The notes under the pieces are model-generated. The model searched no databases and was not told the origin of the DNA. It was given only the letters and a program-made list of their open reading frames with translations. The position numbers and the translations under genes are program-made. A stretch of 64,000 nucleotides of DNA from Fumia sp045645505 (GTDB lineage: Bacteria; Bacillota; Clostridia; Oscillospirales; Ruminococcaceae), in the NCBI GenBank assembly GCA_045645505.1, contig JAZRIW010000013.1, forward strand, positions 45,267 to 109,266. The letters are read 5' to 3'. Positions 1 to 7,835 of the stretch are shown piece by piece. Numbering within the stretch: position 1 is the stretch's first letter; every line of letters begins with the position of its first letter.

Positions 1-1
1 T

Positions 2-67
2 GAGTTTGACTTGGAACTCGGTGATTGCGATTGCGATTGTTGCAGTGAAGAGTGTGATTGCGAATAA
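2..67 (+). CDS. C-terminal tail of a Cys/Asp/Glu-rich protein (partial)
   Basis: The window opens inside a + strand reading frame that ends with TAA at 65-67. The 21 visible residues are strongly enriched in Cys, Asp and Glu, with repeated Cys-Asp pairs. A strong terminator follows six bases after the stop, which supports a genuine gene end. An acidic Cys-rich tail could bind metal, but too little is visible to assign a family. Confidence 0.5.
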   Translation, partial: EFDLELGDCDCDCCSEECDCE

Positions 68-72
68 TTTTT

Positions 73-105
73 AAGCACCTACGTAAATACGTAGGTGCTT
101 TTTAT
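73..105 (+). terminator. Rho-independent terminator, probably bidirectional
   Basis: A perfect 12-bp stem (73-84 with 89-100) closes a 4-nt AAAT loop and is followed by a short T run. It lies between the tail of the left-edge gene and the convergent ECF transporter gene and can serve both strands. Confidence 0.85.
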
Positions 106-120
106 TTATAATATTTATCT

Positions 121-684
121 TTAATTAGTTTTTTTGTAAATGCTTGTTTTTTCAAGTATAGGTCTTATAATCTGATAAAGAATTACCGATATAACTAAGG
201 CAAGGGTTCCATTTATAAAAGAAATCGGAGCTTTGAAAATTACATCTGTGAAAGCTGTCTCGATTGCACTTCCCAATATTATATTTTTGAAAAAAGAATA
301 TGTAAGATATAAAACAATATAAGAATATATTCCGCATGCTGCACCGATAATGTTTAATACGAGGTTTTTACCATTGTTGTTTTTAAGTCTCGGAATGGCA
401 CCTGCTAAAAATCCCATAACAAATTTATTTATAAATGTCGATGGTGCACTTGTTGCCCAGCCTGTTAAAAGGTCAAATACTGCGGAACCTATTCCTGAAG
501 CAAGTCCTCCTCTGATTTTTCCTAAAAGCAGTCCGGAAAGAAGACAAAAAATATTTCCTAAATGTATCATAGTTTTTCCGATCGGTGTAGGAATTTCAAT
601 TCTGAAAAGCGTTCCGACGTAACAGAGCGCTGCCATTAAACCTATAAGTACAAGGTCGTAAATTGTGAATTTTTTTTGTTTCAT
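121..684 (-). CDS. ECF transporter S component, probably for vitamin B6
   Basis: This is a 187-residue integral membrane protein with about five or six hydrophobic segments (roughly residues 10-30, 38-60, 78-100, 106-135 and 155-178). Its size, the IYDLVLIGLMAAL N-terminus and the Gly-rich LLLGKIRGGLASGIGSA segment fit substrate-binding S components of energy-coupling-factor importers. It would capture a vitamin outside the cell and dock with a shared EcfAAT module encoded elsewhere. It lies 27 bp downstream of a pyridoxamine kinase gene on the same strand, so pyridoxine, pyridoxal or pyridoxamine is the likeliest substrate (PdxU-type). That substrate is inferred from context; the fold alone does not give it. 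Confidence 0.8.
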   Translation of the reverse strand: MKQKKFTIYDLVLIGLMAALCYVGTLFRIEIPTPIGKTMIHLGNIFCLLSGLLLGKIRGGLASGIGSAVFDLLTGWATSAPSTFINKFVMGFLAGAIPRLKNNNGKNLVLNIIGAACGIYSYIVLYLTYSFFKNIILGSAIETAFTDVIFKAPISFINGTLALVISVILYQIIRPILEKTSIYKKTN

Positions 685-711
685 TTTTAATTCCTTCTTT
701 GTTTTTAAAAA

Positions 712-1575
712 TTAAAGACGACGATACCTGTCAAGAGTTTGTTCTCTTGTAAGTAATGAAAGGCAAGACTCAAACATGACACCGTATCGGGTATCACTGC
801 CATAGCTGAAAGTTGTGCGGATTGCAATTTCCAAGAACCTTGTTGCACGTTCGATTGCCATAGGCAAACTGTCACCGTTCATGATAGAACCAACCAGCAC
901 GGATGCGAAAATATCACCTGTGCCGGGGTAGGAAACGGGAACGTAGTTGCAGTCAACACGCCAGTATTCACCACGTTCTTTATCAAAACCCACATTAACC
1001 ATTTTACCGTCTGCTGATTCAAGACCTGTTACAGCAACATATTTGGGCCCTAATTCACTTAAACGTGACAGAATACTTTTAATTTCTGATTGCCTTAATG
1101 GTGTGGCAGGATATGGTTCATTTAAAAGAATACATGCTTCGGTAAGATTAGGGGTAATCATATCGGCGATTGCCACAAGTTCGCTCATGCGTTTGCACAT
1201 ATCTGCAGTATATGTGCGATAAGCTTTTCCATTGTCACCCATAACAGGATCCACTACTTTAAAGGCGTTTGGAAAAGAGGAGAAATAACTGAGGCAGTGA
1301 TCTATTTGTTGCAGTGAACCTAAAAAACCACTATATATACATTCAAAATCAAGATTCAACTTTTTATAATGATTTAAAGTGGGTTCAAGATAATCAGTTA
1401 AGTCTCTGAATTCTACTTCACCTAAACCACCTGTATGGGTAGAAAGTACCGCTGTAACAACAGGACATACTTGTACCTTCATAGCAGAAAGTGTAGGGAG
1501 AATAACAGATAGCGAACATCTGCCGAATCCCGATAAATCGTGTATAGCAACAACACGAGGTGGTCTTTTTAACAT
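712..1575 (-). CDS. Pyridoxamine/pyridoxal kinase (ribokinase-like)
   Basis: This 287-residue cytosolic kinase phosphorylates B6 vitamers on the route to pyridoxal 5'-phosphate. The N-terminal IHDLSGFGRCSL, the central VVDPVMGDNG and the ATP-site GTGD at residues 218-221 (D221 the expected catalytic base) mark a PdxY/PdxK-type member of the PfkB/ribokinase superfamily, at the usual length. A GGAGG-type site precedes the ATG. It is the first gene of a two-gene minus-strand operon with the ECF S component, giving uptake plus metabolic trapping. ThiD-type hydroxymethylpyrimidine kinases are the closest alternative, but they lack the SGFGR start. Confidence 0.88.
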   Translation of the reverse strand: MLKRPPRVVAIHDLSGFGRCSLSVILPTLSAMKVQVCPVVTAVLSTHTGGLGEVEFRDLTDYLEPTLNHYKKLNLDFECIYSGFLGSLQQIDHCLSYFSSFPNAFKVVDPVMGDNGKAYRTYTADMCKRMSELVAIADMITPNLTEACILLNEPYPATPLRQSEIKSILSRLSELGPKYVAVTGLESADGKMVNVGFDKERGEYWRVDCNYVPVSYPGTGDIFASVLVGSIMNGDSLPMAIERATRFLEIAIRTTFSYGSDTRYGVMFESCLSLLTREQTLDRYRRL

Positions 1576-1925
1576 AATAAACCTCCGTTTATTACAGAAA
1601 CTTAAGAATCTGTAAATATTTTAATTCAATATAAATTTATTTGCAAATATTGAAAAAATTTATTTTAAATTTTATTTTTTATCAAATCAGCAATAATATT
1701 ATAACTTAAATATTGTTATTTGGCAAATTTAACGGATAATTTAAGTGGGTAAGTTTTTAAAAAAATAGTATTTTTGTTAAAATTACAAAAAAGACATAAA
1801 AAATCAACATAAACTTGTTTATTTAGTAAAATAAATCTCCATTATTCCCCTTTGCTATTAGTTTTTCAAAGGGACAAACTAAAAGAGGGAAAAATCCCTT
1901 TTATTTTAATTTTGGAGGTGTGGTA
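1576..1925. promoter_or_regulatory. Divergent A/T-rich intergenic region with two-hairpin leader
   Basis: This 350-bp gap separates the minus-strand kinase from the small + strand gene and holds no convincing ORF. Near its right end are two consecutive hairpins. The first is TCCCCTTTG (1846-1854) with CAAAGGGA (1867-1874). The second is AAAAGAGGGA (1881-1890) with TCCCTTTT (1895-1902), followed by a T-rich stretch and then the GGAGGTG ribosome site (1914-1920). The AAAGGGA segment could pair with either TCCC partner, which resembles an attenuator. No known riboswitch signature was recognised. The rest is A/T-rich with no clear promoter. Confidence 0.4.
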
Positions 1926-2105
1926 ATGGCTAAAACCATGACAAATGTAATGAAAGGCGTAGCAGCCGGAATGGTTGTAGGAACAGCGGCATATATGATG
2001 TCAAATAAAAAATCAAAAAATACCGGGAAAAATGTAAGGAAAAAAGCGGCAAAAGCAGTGAAAACAATGGGGAATGTTTTAGAGAATATTTCCTATATGA
2101 TGTGA
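1926..2105 (+). CDS. Small Gly-rich membrane protein, unknown function
   Basis: This is a 59-residue protein. The ATG at 1926 is preferred because the GGAGGTG site lies five bases upstream; an in-frame GTG at 1920 overlaps that site. An N-terminal hydrophobic Gly/Ala segment (about residues 8-24, with GVAAGMVVGTAAYMM) is followed by a highly basic stretch (KKSKNTGKNVRKKAAKAVK). This is the layout of short YtxH-like or stress/sporulation-associated membrane proteins of Clostridia. It has its own leader and terminator, so it appears monocistronic. Function is unknown. Confidence 0.65.
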   Translation: MAKTMTNVMKGVAAGMVVGTAAYMMSNKKSKNTGKNVRKKAAKAVKTMGNVLENISYMM

Positions 2106-2111
2106 TTTTTT

Positions 2112-2150
2112 AAGGGATTGTAGTAAAATTACTACAATCCCTTGTAATAT
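2112..2150 (+). terminator. Rho-independent terminator
   Basis: A perfect 15-bp inverted repeat (2112-2126 with 2129-2143) has only two bases between the arms and is followed by an imperfect T-rich stretch. It ends the transcript of the small membrane protein and insulates the RNA gene that follows. Confidence 0.8.
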
Positions 2151-2174
2151 TTTTCAAAAATTTACATTTTTTTC

Positions 2175-2203
2175 TTTACAAATTGTTTTTATTGTGCTAT
2201 ATT
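2175..2203 (+). promoter_or_regulatory. Promoter of the structured RNA at 2210-2453
   Basis: A TTTACA -35 box (2175-2180) and a TATATT -10 box (2198-2203) are 17 bp apart. The -10 box has an extended TGC just upstream. Predicted initiation is near 2210, exactly where the 5' strand of the RNA closing stem begins. Confidence 0.7.
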
Positions 2204-2209
2204 ATACAT

Positions 2210-2453
2210 ATACGCAAATTAAGGAGTACTCATATAAGAATAACAATTTTTATATAAGCGCTACTTAATAGGTTTTAATTTACCGGTGAATGTATTTGTT
2301 TGGCGATTTTGGAAATTGGCACTTGTTTGTCGCTTCTTTCAGTTGGGGGTTAGAAACGGTGAGCAGGTTGTCGGTGGAAGAAAGAACTAAAGAAATACTT
2401 TCTTCGATAAGTCGAAATCTCTCTAATGAGAGTGCTCCTTTTGCGCATTTTTT
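2210..2453 (+). ncRNA. Unidentified structured RNA, about 240 nt
   Basis: No protein gene is credible here, yet the stretch has a promoter and defined ends. The 5' end (CGCAAA at 2213-2218, then AGGAG plus TACTC at 2222-2231) pairs with the 3' end (GAGTG, CTCCT, TTTGCG at 2430-2445). The closing stem is about 16 bp with a 3-nt bulge, and a T run follows at 2448-2453. Inside are a hairpin at about 2232-2255 (ATATAA with TTATAT), an 8-bp stem (GAAGAAAG at 2377-2384 with CTTTCTTC at 2398-2405), TCGA-TAAG-TCGA, and a G-rich single-stranded core at about 2341-2376. Several branches around one closing helix argue against the single rod of 6S RNA. A raiA-motif-type Clostridial RNA is a possibility that was not verified. 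Confidence 0.6.
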
Positions 2454-2551
2454 CTTCTGGTCAGTGTTCTTGTACGGAAATATGGGGATTTCCATTTAAT
2501 ATAAGGACTTTTGCAGAAGAATTTTAATTTTCATGTGTATATAATAATATT

Positions 2552-2580
2552 GCAGGATTCGTGTCACGAGTCCTGCTTTA
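2552..2580 (+). terminator. Hairpin upstream of the phosphatase gene
   Basis: A 10-bp stem (GCAGGATTCG at 2552-2561 with CGAGTCCTGC at 2567-2576, one G-T wobble) is followed by TTTATGTTT. It may be a terminator for read-through from the RNA gene. A TATAAT at 2540-2545 just upstream means it could instead be a 5' stem-loop in the phosphatase mRNA. Confidence 0.5.
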
Positions 2581-2606
2581 TGTTTGTTAACGGAAGGGAA
2601 ATTTTT

Positions 2607-3263
2607 ATGATTAAATTATGCATTTTTGATTTGGACGGTACTCTTGTAAATTCTTTGGATGATCTGGCAGATGCTTGTAATTATGCACTTTTAACTAAAG
2701 GCTTTCCGGTTCATGAAAACAGCAGATATAATCATTTTGTAGGAAATGGAATTCCTGTTTTGATGGAGAGAATTGTACCAAACGATAAAAAAACTCCTGA
2801 AATTTTAAAGGAGATTCGCTTGATTTTTGATGAAAGATATAAGAATCATTGCCTTTGTAAAACAAAACCATATGAAGGAATATCGGACTTAATTAAAAAA
2901 TTGAAAAATCTTGAAATTAAGTTAGCGATTCTTTCTAATAAGGCTGATTCTTTTGCAAAATATATTTGTGATAGTATTTTCACAGGAAAAGAGTTTGAAA
3001 TAATAATGGGACAAAGAGATGATATTCCCAAAAAACCTGAACCTGATGCTGTTTATGCAATTTCAAAAGAATTGAATGTAGCTTTGGATGAAATAGTTTT
3101 AATAGGAGATTCTAACGTTGATGTCATAACAGCTAAGAATTCAGGTATATATTCTATAGGTGCATGTTGGGGATTTCGTGGTGAAGAAGAGCTTAAGAAA
3201 GCAGGTGCTGATTTCTTAGCACACTCACCAGAAGATTGTCTTAATATAATAAATGGAATTTAG
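2607..3263 (+). CDS. HAD-family phosphatase, phosphoglycolate phosphatase-like
   Basis: This is a 218-residue cytosolic hydrolase of the haloacid dehalogenase superfamily. Motif I is FDLDGTLVNS (D8 nucleophile, D10 acid/base), motif II LSNKAD (S110), motif III the lysine of PKKPEP (about K143), and motif IV GDSNVD (D168, D172). The helical cap between motifs I and II fits the Gph/PGMB subclass. The ATG at 2607 is chosen because GGAAGGGA lies just upstream and the family N-terminus begins there; the open frame upstream carries no homology. The substrate could be phosphoglycolate, a sugar phosphate or a nucleotide. It appears monocistronic. Confidence 0.85.
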   Translation: MIKLCIFDLDGTLVNSLDDLADACNYALLTKGFPVHENSRYNHFVGNGIPVLMERIVPNDKKTPEILKEIRLIFDERYKNHCLCKTKPYEGISDLIKKLKNLEIKLAILSNKADSFAKYICDSIFTGKEFEIIMGQRDDIPKKPEPDAVYAISKELNVALDEIVLIGDSNVDVITAKNSGIYSIGACWGFRGEEELKKAGADFLAHSPEDCLNIINGI

Positions 3264-3588
3264 TTATTCATATTTTTTTTACAAAAAACATGCAACAAAA
3301 ATAATAACATTAATCACTTTATATATGGAATGGTTAGTAAGACTATTTAATGAAGGAATTTTCGTATTGTTAAAATTTTAAAAAAGGCGAAGGAGGTATT
3401 ATTCGGAAAATACTGAAACGCTGTTGGGGTTTTTAAAGTTTTAAGATACGGCTTTTTTAAAAATAAAGTAGTCCTTATGGCTATTACTGAAGGCAGGAGA
3501 TGTAAATTAAAAGAAGATTAATAAGAATAAGAGGAAGTGTACTGTTGGGGAACACTTCCTTTTATTTTTATTATTTATCTTTTATCTA
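3264..3588 (+). other. Gene-free stretch with possible small transcript and terminator
   Basis: No ORF is credible here. A possible promoter, TTTACA (3278-3283) with TAATAA (3302-3307) at 18 bp, would yield an RNA of about 250 nt. Small hairpins follow: AATGGT with ACTATT near 3329-3347, GTATT with AATAC near 3396-3413, and AGTAGTCC with GGCTATTACT near 3468-3488. The stretch ends in a clear terminator, AGGAAGTGT (3532-3540) with ACACTTCCT (3552-3560), plus a T-rich tail. The motif CTGTTGGGG occurs twice, at about 3421 and in the terminator loop. This could be an independent RNA or the 3' untranslated region of the phosphatase gene. No riboswitch class was recognised. Confidence 0.4.
3532..3570 (+). 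terminator. Rho-independent terminator
   Basis: A 9-bp stem (3532-3540 with 3552-3560) is followed by TTTATTTTTATT. It separates the preceding transcript from the acyltransferase operon promoter. Confidence 0.8.
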
Positions 3589-3617
3589 TTGACTTAATAT
3601 TAAAAATATAGTATTTT
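3589..3617 (+). promoter_or_regulatory. Promoter of the O-acyltransferase operon
   Basis: TTGACT (3589-3594) and TATTTT (3612-3617) are 17 bp apart, upstream of the MBOAT gene and downstream of a terminator. Confidence 0.55.
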
Positions 3618-3680
3618 TAGGTGGTAATCTTGTGAAAATGCGGAATAATAATTTAAAGATTTTTTTAGAATGAGGTTTTT

Positions 3681-5060
3681 ATGGTATTTAGCAGTATTAT
3701 TTTTTTATTTAGATTTTTACCTGTAGCGTTTTTATTTTATTATATAGCACCTAAAAAAATGAAAAATTTTGTACTTTTAATATTAAGCCTTATTTTTTAT
3801 GCCTGGGGCGAAATTAAATATTTGCCGATAATGTTTTATTCTATTATTGTGGATTATTTATGTGGGCTTGGCATTAAAAAATATAATGACAATAAAGCGT
3901 TAAAAAGGACTTTTCTTTTAATTTCTGTTTTAGGTAATTTAGGAATGTTGTTTTTCTTTAAATATACCAATTTTTTTGTGGAAAATATAAATTCTGTTTT
4001 AAAAACAACAATTCCTATGCTTAGCTTATCACTTCCGCTTGGAATAAGCTTTTATACTTTCCAGACGATGAGTTATACTATCGACGTTTACAGAGGTAAG
4101 GTAGAAGCGGAAAAAAATATTATTAATTTCGGTGCTTTTGTTGCACTTTTCCCCCAACTTATAGCAGGACCTATAGTTAAATACTCTGATATTTCAAATG
4201 AGCTTAAGAATCATAGCGTGAGCTTAAGCGGAATAGAAAAAGGTATCAGACTGTTTATTATGGGACTTGGAAGTAAGGTACTTATTGCAAATAATATAGG
4301 TGCTCTCTGGACAGAAGTAGAAAGTCTTGATATTAATTTGATTTCTTCGGGACTTGCTTTACTTGGAATAATCGCTTTCGCATTTCAGATTTATTTTGAT
4401 TTTTCCGGATATTCTCTTATGGCAATAGGGCTTGGACATATGCTAGGCTTTAATTTCCCAAAAAACTTTAATTATCCGTATATATCAAAGAGCATTACTG
4501 AATTTTGGCGTCGTTGGCATATAACTTTAAGCTCATGGTTTAAAGAGTATCTTTATATACCATTGGGCGGAAATAGGGTTGGCACAAGAAGACATTATTT
4601 TAATCTTTTTGTAGTTTGGTTTTGCACAGGATTCTGGCATGGGGCAAATTGGAATTTTATCTTTTGGGGAATTTTCTTTTTTGTTGTATTGATGTTTGAA
4701 AAAAGATTTTTGCTAAATTTTTTAGAAAAAAGTAAGGTTATTTCTCATATTTATGTAATTATAATTCTTATTTTAAGCTGGACTTTGTTTGCAATTACCG
4801 ATTTAAACAGGCTTTTAAATTATCTTATAAAGATGTTTAATTTTACAGGCGGTGTGGATTGGATTTATTATTTGAGAAATTATGGTGTTACTTTAATTTT
4901 GTGTATTATATTCTCAACTCCGCTTGTTAAAAATATTTATGACAAAAAAATTAAATATCATCCGATTTTAAAAACTGTTTTACTGGCAGTAGTTTTAATT
5001 TTTTCAGTAGCTTATTTAGTGGATGCTTCATATAATCCGTTTTTATATTTCAGATTTTAA
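3681..5060 (+). CDS. MBOAT O-acyltransferase, AlgI-like
   Basis: This is a 459-residue polytopic membrane protein with many hydrophobic segments. AlgI-type MBOAT proteins move an acetyl group from a cytoplasmic donor across the membrane for O-acetylation of exported glycans. The family signatures are ITEFWRRWHITLSSWFKEY (H280) and CTGFWHGANWNFIFWG (H320, the expected catalytic histidine). It is followed 18 bp later by an AlgJ-like DHHW protein, and the pair forms a typical acetylation module. The acceptor is unknown because no polysaccharide synthase or teichoic acid gene is adjacent. DltB is less likely because no dltA, dltC or dltD is present. Confidence 0.88.
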   Translation: MVFSSIIFLFRFLPVAFLFYYIAPKKMKNFVLLILSLIFYAWGEIKYLPIMFYSIIVDYLCGLGIKKYNDNKALKRTFLLISVLGNLGMLFFFKYTNFFVENINSVLKTTIPMLSLSLPLGISFYTFQTMSYTIDVYRGKVEAEKNIINFGAFVALFPQLIAGPIVKYSDISNELKNHSVSLSGIEKGIRLFIMGLGSKVLIANNIGALWTEVESLDINLISSGLALLGIIAFAFQIYFDFSGYSLMAIGLGHMLGFNFPKNFNYPYISKSITEFWRRWHITLSSWFKEYLYIPLGGNRVGTRRHYFNLFVVWFCTGFWHGANWNFIFWGIFFFVVLMFEKRFLLNFLEKSKVISHIYVIIILILSWTLFAITDLNRLLNYLIKMFNFTGGVDWIYYLRNYGVTLILCIIFSTPLVKNIYDKKIKYHPILKTVLLAVVLIFSVAYLVDASYNPFLYFRF

Positions 5061-5078
5061 TGAAAGGCAGGAATAAGT

Positions 5079-6200
5079 ATGAAATTTGATAAAAAAAATC
5101 GTTCCTCCTTTTGGCTTATAGGCTTTTTTGCACTTTTTATTTTAGCTTTTATGATTTGGGATTTTCTAAAACCTGTTGAGAAGTTTTCGGAGTTTGAAAA
5201 CAGATATTTAAAGCAGCGCCCTTTGTTAACTTTAAATGCACTTATGGACAATAGTTATACCGGTAATTATGAGGGGTTTATAAATGACCAATTTGTTTTA
5301 AGAGATGAGTGGATTAATTTAAAATCAAAGGGAGAAAAGTTTCTTTTAAAGGTTGAAAATAATGGTATATTATATGGAAAAAATGATATGCTTTTTGAAA
5401 AATTCAATTCGTTAAATAACGAACAGCTTGAAAAGAATATCGGATTTTTAGATGAGTTTTTAAAGGATAAGCAAAATACGACTTTTATGATTATTCCGAG
5501 TGCGTATGAGATATACAGGGAAAATTTGCCTTTCGGGATAACTATGGTGAATCAGCAAGAGGAAATAGCAAAGCTCTATAGTTATTTTGATAAAAAAACT
5601 GACGTTATAGATTTATATTCGCCTTTAAAAGAAAATAAAGAAGATTATATATATTATCGTACCGATCATCATTGGACTACTAAGGGCGCATATATTGCAT
5701 ATCAAAGTTATTGTGAGGAGAAGGGCAAAAATCCTATGCCGATTGATTTTTCGGATGCAATTGAGGCTCAAGGCTTTTTAGGCACTTATTTTAACAAAAG
5801 CAAAAATACTTCCTTAATTTCTGACACATTGATTTATTTTGATATGCCGATAAGAGCTACGGTAAATAATGAACAAAAGGAAAGTTATCTTGATAAAGAA
5901 AGCTTAAATACAAGAGATAAATATTCGGCATTTCTGTATGGTAATAATGCTTTAACTGTTTTAAGCTCTGATAATGAGGGCGAAAAATCAGGGAAAATAC
6001 TTGTCATAAAGGATTCATTTTCAAATTGTTTTGTTCCGTTTTTAACTTATAATTACGAAGAGGTTTATGTGGCGGATTTGCGTTCCTTGCCGATGGGACT
6101 TACAGAACTTATTGAAAATACTGAATTTGATGATATTTTAGTAATGTATAATTTTATGAATTTTCAATCTGATACTAATTTTTACAGGCTTAAATATTAA
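5079..6200 (+). CDS. AlgJ-like DHHW-family O-acetyltransferase
   Basis: This is a 373-residue protein with an N-terminal signal-anchor (about residues 11-31, FWLIGFFALFILAFMIWDF) and an extracellular SGNH/GDSL-like domain. The DHHW signature lies at residues 196-199 (RTDHHWTTKGAY). A likely nucleophile segment is VIKDSFSNCFVPF near the C-terminus. AlgJ/AlgX-type proteins transfer the acetyl group delivered by the MBOAT partner to the glycan outside the cell. The gene shares the operon with the MBOAT gene and is followed by a strong terminator. Confidence 0.85.
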   Translation: MKFDKKNRSSFWLIGFFALFILAFMIWDFLKPVEKFSEFENRYLKQRPLLTLNALMDNSYTGNYEGFINDQFVLRDEWINLKSKGEKFLLKVENNGILYGKNDMLFEKFNSLNNEQLEKNIGFLDEFLKDKQNTTFMIIPSAYEIYRENLPFGITMVNQQEEIAKLYSYFDKKTDVIDLYSPLKENKEDYIYYRTDHHWTTKGAYIAYQSYCEEKGKNPMPIDFSDAIEAQGFLGTYFNKSKNTSLISDTLIYFDMPIRATVNNEQKESYLDKESLNTRDKYSAFLYGNNALTVLSSDNEGEKSGKILVIKDSFSNCFVPFLTYNYEEVYVADLRSLPMGLTELIENTEFDDILVMYNFMNFQSDTNFYRLKY

Positions 6201-6205
6201 TATAA

Positions 6206-6250
6206 AAAATGGAGTGTTTAAAACTTTGTGTTTTAAACACTCCATTTTTT
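6206..6250 (+). terminator. Rho-independent terminator
   Basis: A 17-bp stem (about 6208-6224 with 6229-6245) around a TTTGT loop is followed by TTTTT. It ends the acyltransferase operon. Confidence 0.9.
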
Positions 6251-6328
6251 GGGTTGGTATAAATTTTATTTTAAAAGAGAATAATCAATATATGCAGATA
6301 AAAAGTTTTATAAAGATTGGAGATTGTT

Positions 6329-7816
6329 ATGAAAAAAATTAAAAAACTTTTAGCTTATACTTTTGTCGTTATAACAATTATGACTATTTTTACTTCTTGT
6401 GGTGCTTCGGGCAGTTCAAAAAATTATGATTTTTATATTTTTAATACTAAGGGCGAAAATGCTGATGCTATGCAAAAGGCAGTTGATGCTTACAGTGAAA
6501 AAACAGGCCTGAAGATAAAACTCTTTTCTTTAGGTTCCGGCACTAACAGCGCTGATACTTTAAGAGCAGAGATGAATTCAAAAAATAAGCCTGCTATTTT
6601 TTCGATTATGAATATAAGAGAACTTGAGGAATGGCGCGAGGGTGGATTTGCTCTTGATTTAAATACAATTGAAGATGCTGATTTTAAGGCACTTCATGAA
6701 GAACTTCCTGATAATTTGAAACTTTCTGTAAATAACAACGAAAGTTATGGTATTCCTTATAACGTAGAAGGCTACGGGTATATTGTGGATACAAAGCTTC
6801 TTGCCGATTTGATAGGAGAATCAAAGGTTAATGAGTTTTTAAGTGATTTTAAAAAAGCTTCTTATGATGAGTTTTCCGATACAGTTAAAAAACTTGATGC
6901 ATATATTAAAAACGGCACTGCTGATACGTTGATTTTAAATAAAAAGGAATATCCTTTGGTTTCCGAAAAACAAGGTTTTGCTAAAAATCTTACCGGAGTT
7001 TTTTCAGTAGCGGGTTCAGAAAAATGGACTTACGGAGATCATATGGTGAATATTGCAATTGATGCAGTTTTTAAAAATCCGTCTGAAACCAGAAATGCAG
7101 ACGCTAAGACAATTCAAAAGCTTTATAATCCATTGATTGCATATGCTAAAGCCCTTGATTTAAAAACTTCTTATGTTGCAGGAAATGATGGGCCACTTGA
7201 AAGAGGACCTCAAATGATTAATTCAACTACCAATGGATATGATGCGGCAGTTCAAAAGTTTGCAGAGCATAAAGCTGTTTTTATAAAGCAAGGTAACTGG
7301 GTATATACAAATATTGAAAAAATAAACCCTGAAATTGTGAAAACGCTTACGTTTTTGCCGATAAAAATGCCTTTTTCGGATAACGATATAGAAGTTAAAG
7401 ATTTAAATGCGGAAAAAATGAATCGTTCCATCTCTGTTTTTGTTCCGAATTATTATGCTGTAAATGCAAAGGTAAGCAAGGAAGAACAAAAAATGGCTGT
7501 TGATTTCTTAGTTTGGCTTAATACTACTAGTGAAGGCAAGCGTTTTATAACTGAAGATATGGCATTTATACCTTATAATGCGGATTCTGCTGTTACAAAG
7601 CTTGAAAATTCCTTAGGGAACTCTATTATTGAATATATGAATTCAGGGGATACTATAACGAATGCATACGCAGGTGCACCAACTAACTGGACAGGTGAAA
7701 CCTTTGGACTTTATATAATGGAGAATTATCTTACTAAGGCTAAATGGAGTGAAGAAGATTACAAAAAAATTGCAGATTATGGAATTGAATCATTTAAAGA
7801 TATGGCAGGAGTATAA
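6329..7816 (+). CDS. Sugar ABC transporter substrate-binding lipoprotein
   Basis: This is a 495-residue type I extracellular solute-binding protein. The ATG at 6329 gives a lipoprotein signal with lipobox FTSC (C24 the lipidated cysteine); TTGGAG lies just upstream. The mature protein has the MalE-type layout, with an N-terminal YDFYIFNTKGENADAMQKAV strand-helix and a C-terminal AVDFLVWLNTTSEGKRFI region. The large size suggests an oligosaccharide. It leads a four-gene operon with two permeases and a GH13 alpha-glucosidase, so an alpha-glucoside (maltose or isomalto-oligosaccharides) is the likely ligand. Confidence 0.88.
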   Translation: MKKIKKLLAYTFVVITIMTIFTSCGASGSSKNYDFYIFNTKGENADAMQKAVDAYSEKTGLKIKLFSLGSGTNSADTLRAEMNSKNKPAIFSIMNIRELEEWREGGFALDLNTIEDADFKALHEELPDNLKLSVNNNESYGIPYNVEGYGYIVDTKLLADLIGESKVNEFLSDFKKASYDEFSDTVKKLDAYIKNGTADTLILNKKEYPLVSEKQGFAKNLTGVFSVAGSEKWTYGDHMVNIAIDAVFKNPSETRNADAKTIQKLYNPLIAYAKALDLKTSYVAGNDGPLERGPQMINSTTNGYDAAVQKFAEHKAVFIKQGNWVYTNIEKINPEIVKTLTFLPIKMPFSDNDIEVKDLNAEKMNRSISVFVPNYYAVNAKVSKEEQKMAVDFLVWLNTTSEGKRFITEDMAFIPYNADSAVTKLENSLGNSIIEYMNSGDTITNAYAGAPTNWTGETFGLYIMENYLTKAKWSEEDYKKIADYGIESFKDMAGV

Positions 7817-7835
7817 TTTTTAAGGAAGGTAGATT

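Noticed and set aside
2210..2453. 6S RNA as the identity of the structured RNA
   Set aside because: The internal hairpins branch from a closing stem and do not form the single long rod with a central bubble expected of 6S. Kept as unidentified.
2280..2499. Open frames of about 70 codons on both strands in the 2.3-2.5 kb region
   Set aside because: Neither has a ribosome site or a recognisable protein. The stretch is better explained by the structured RNA with pairing ends.
3264..3588. Cyclic-di-GMP, lysine, glycine, FMN or cobalamin riboswitch upstream of the acyltransferase operon
   Set aside because: None of their conserved core sequences was found, and a terminator plus a fresh promoter separate this stretch from the operon.
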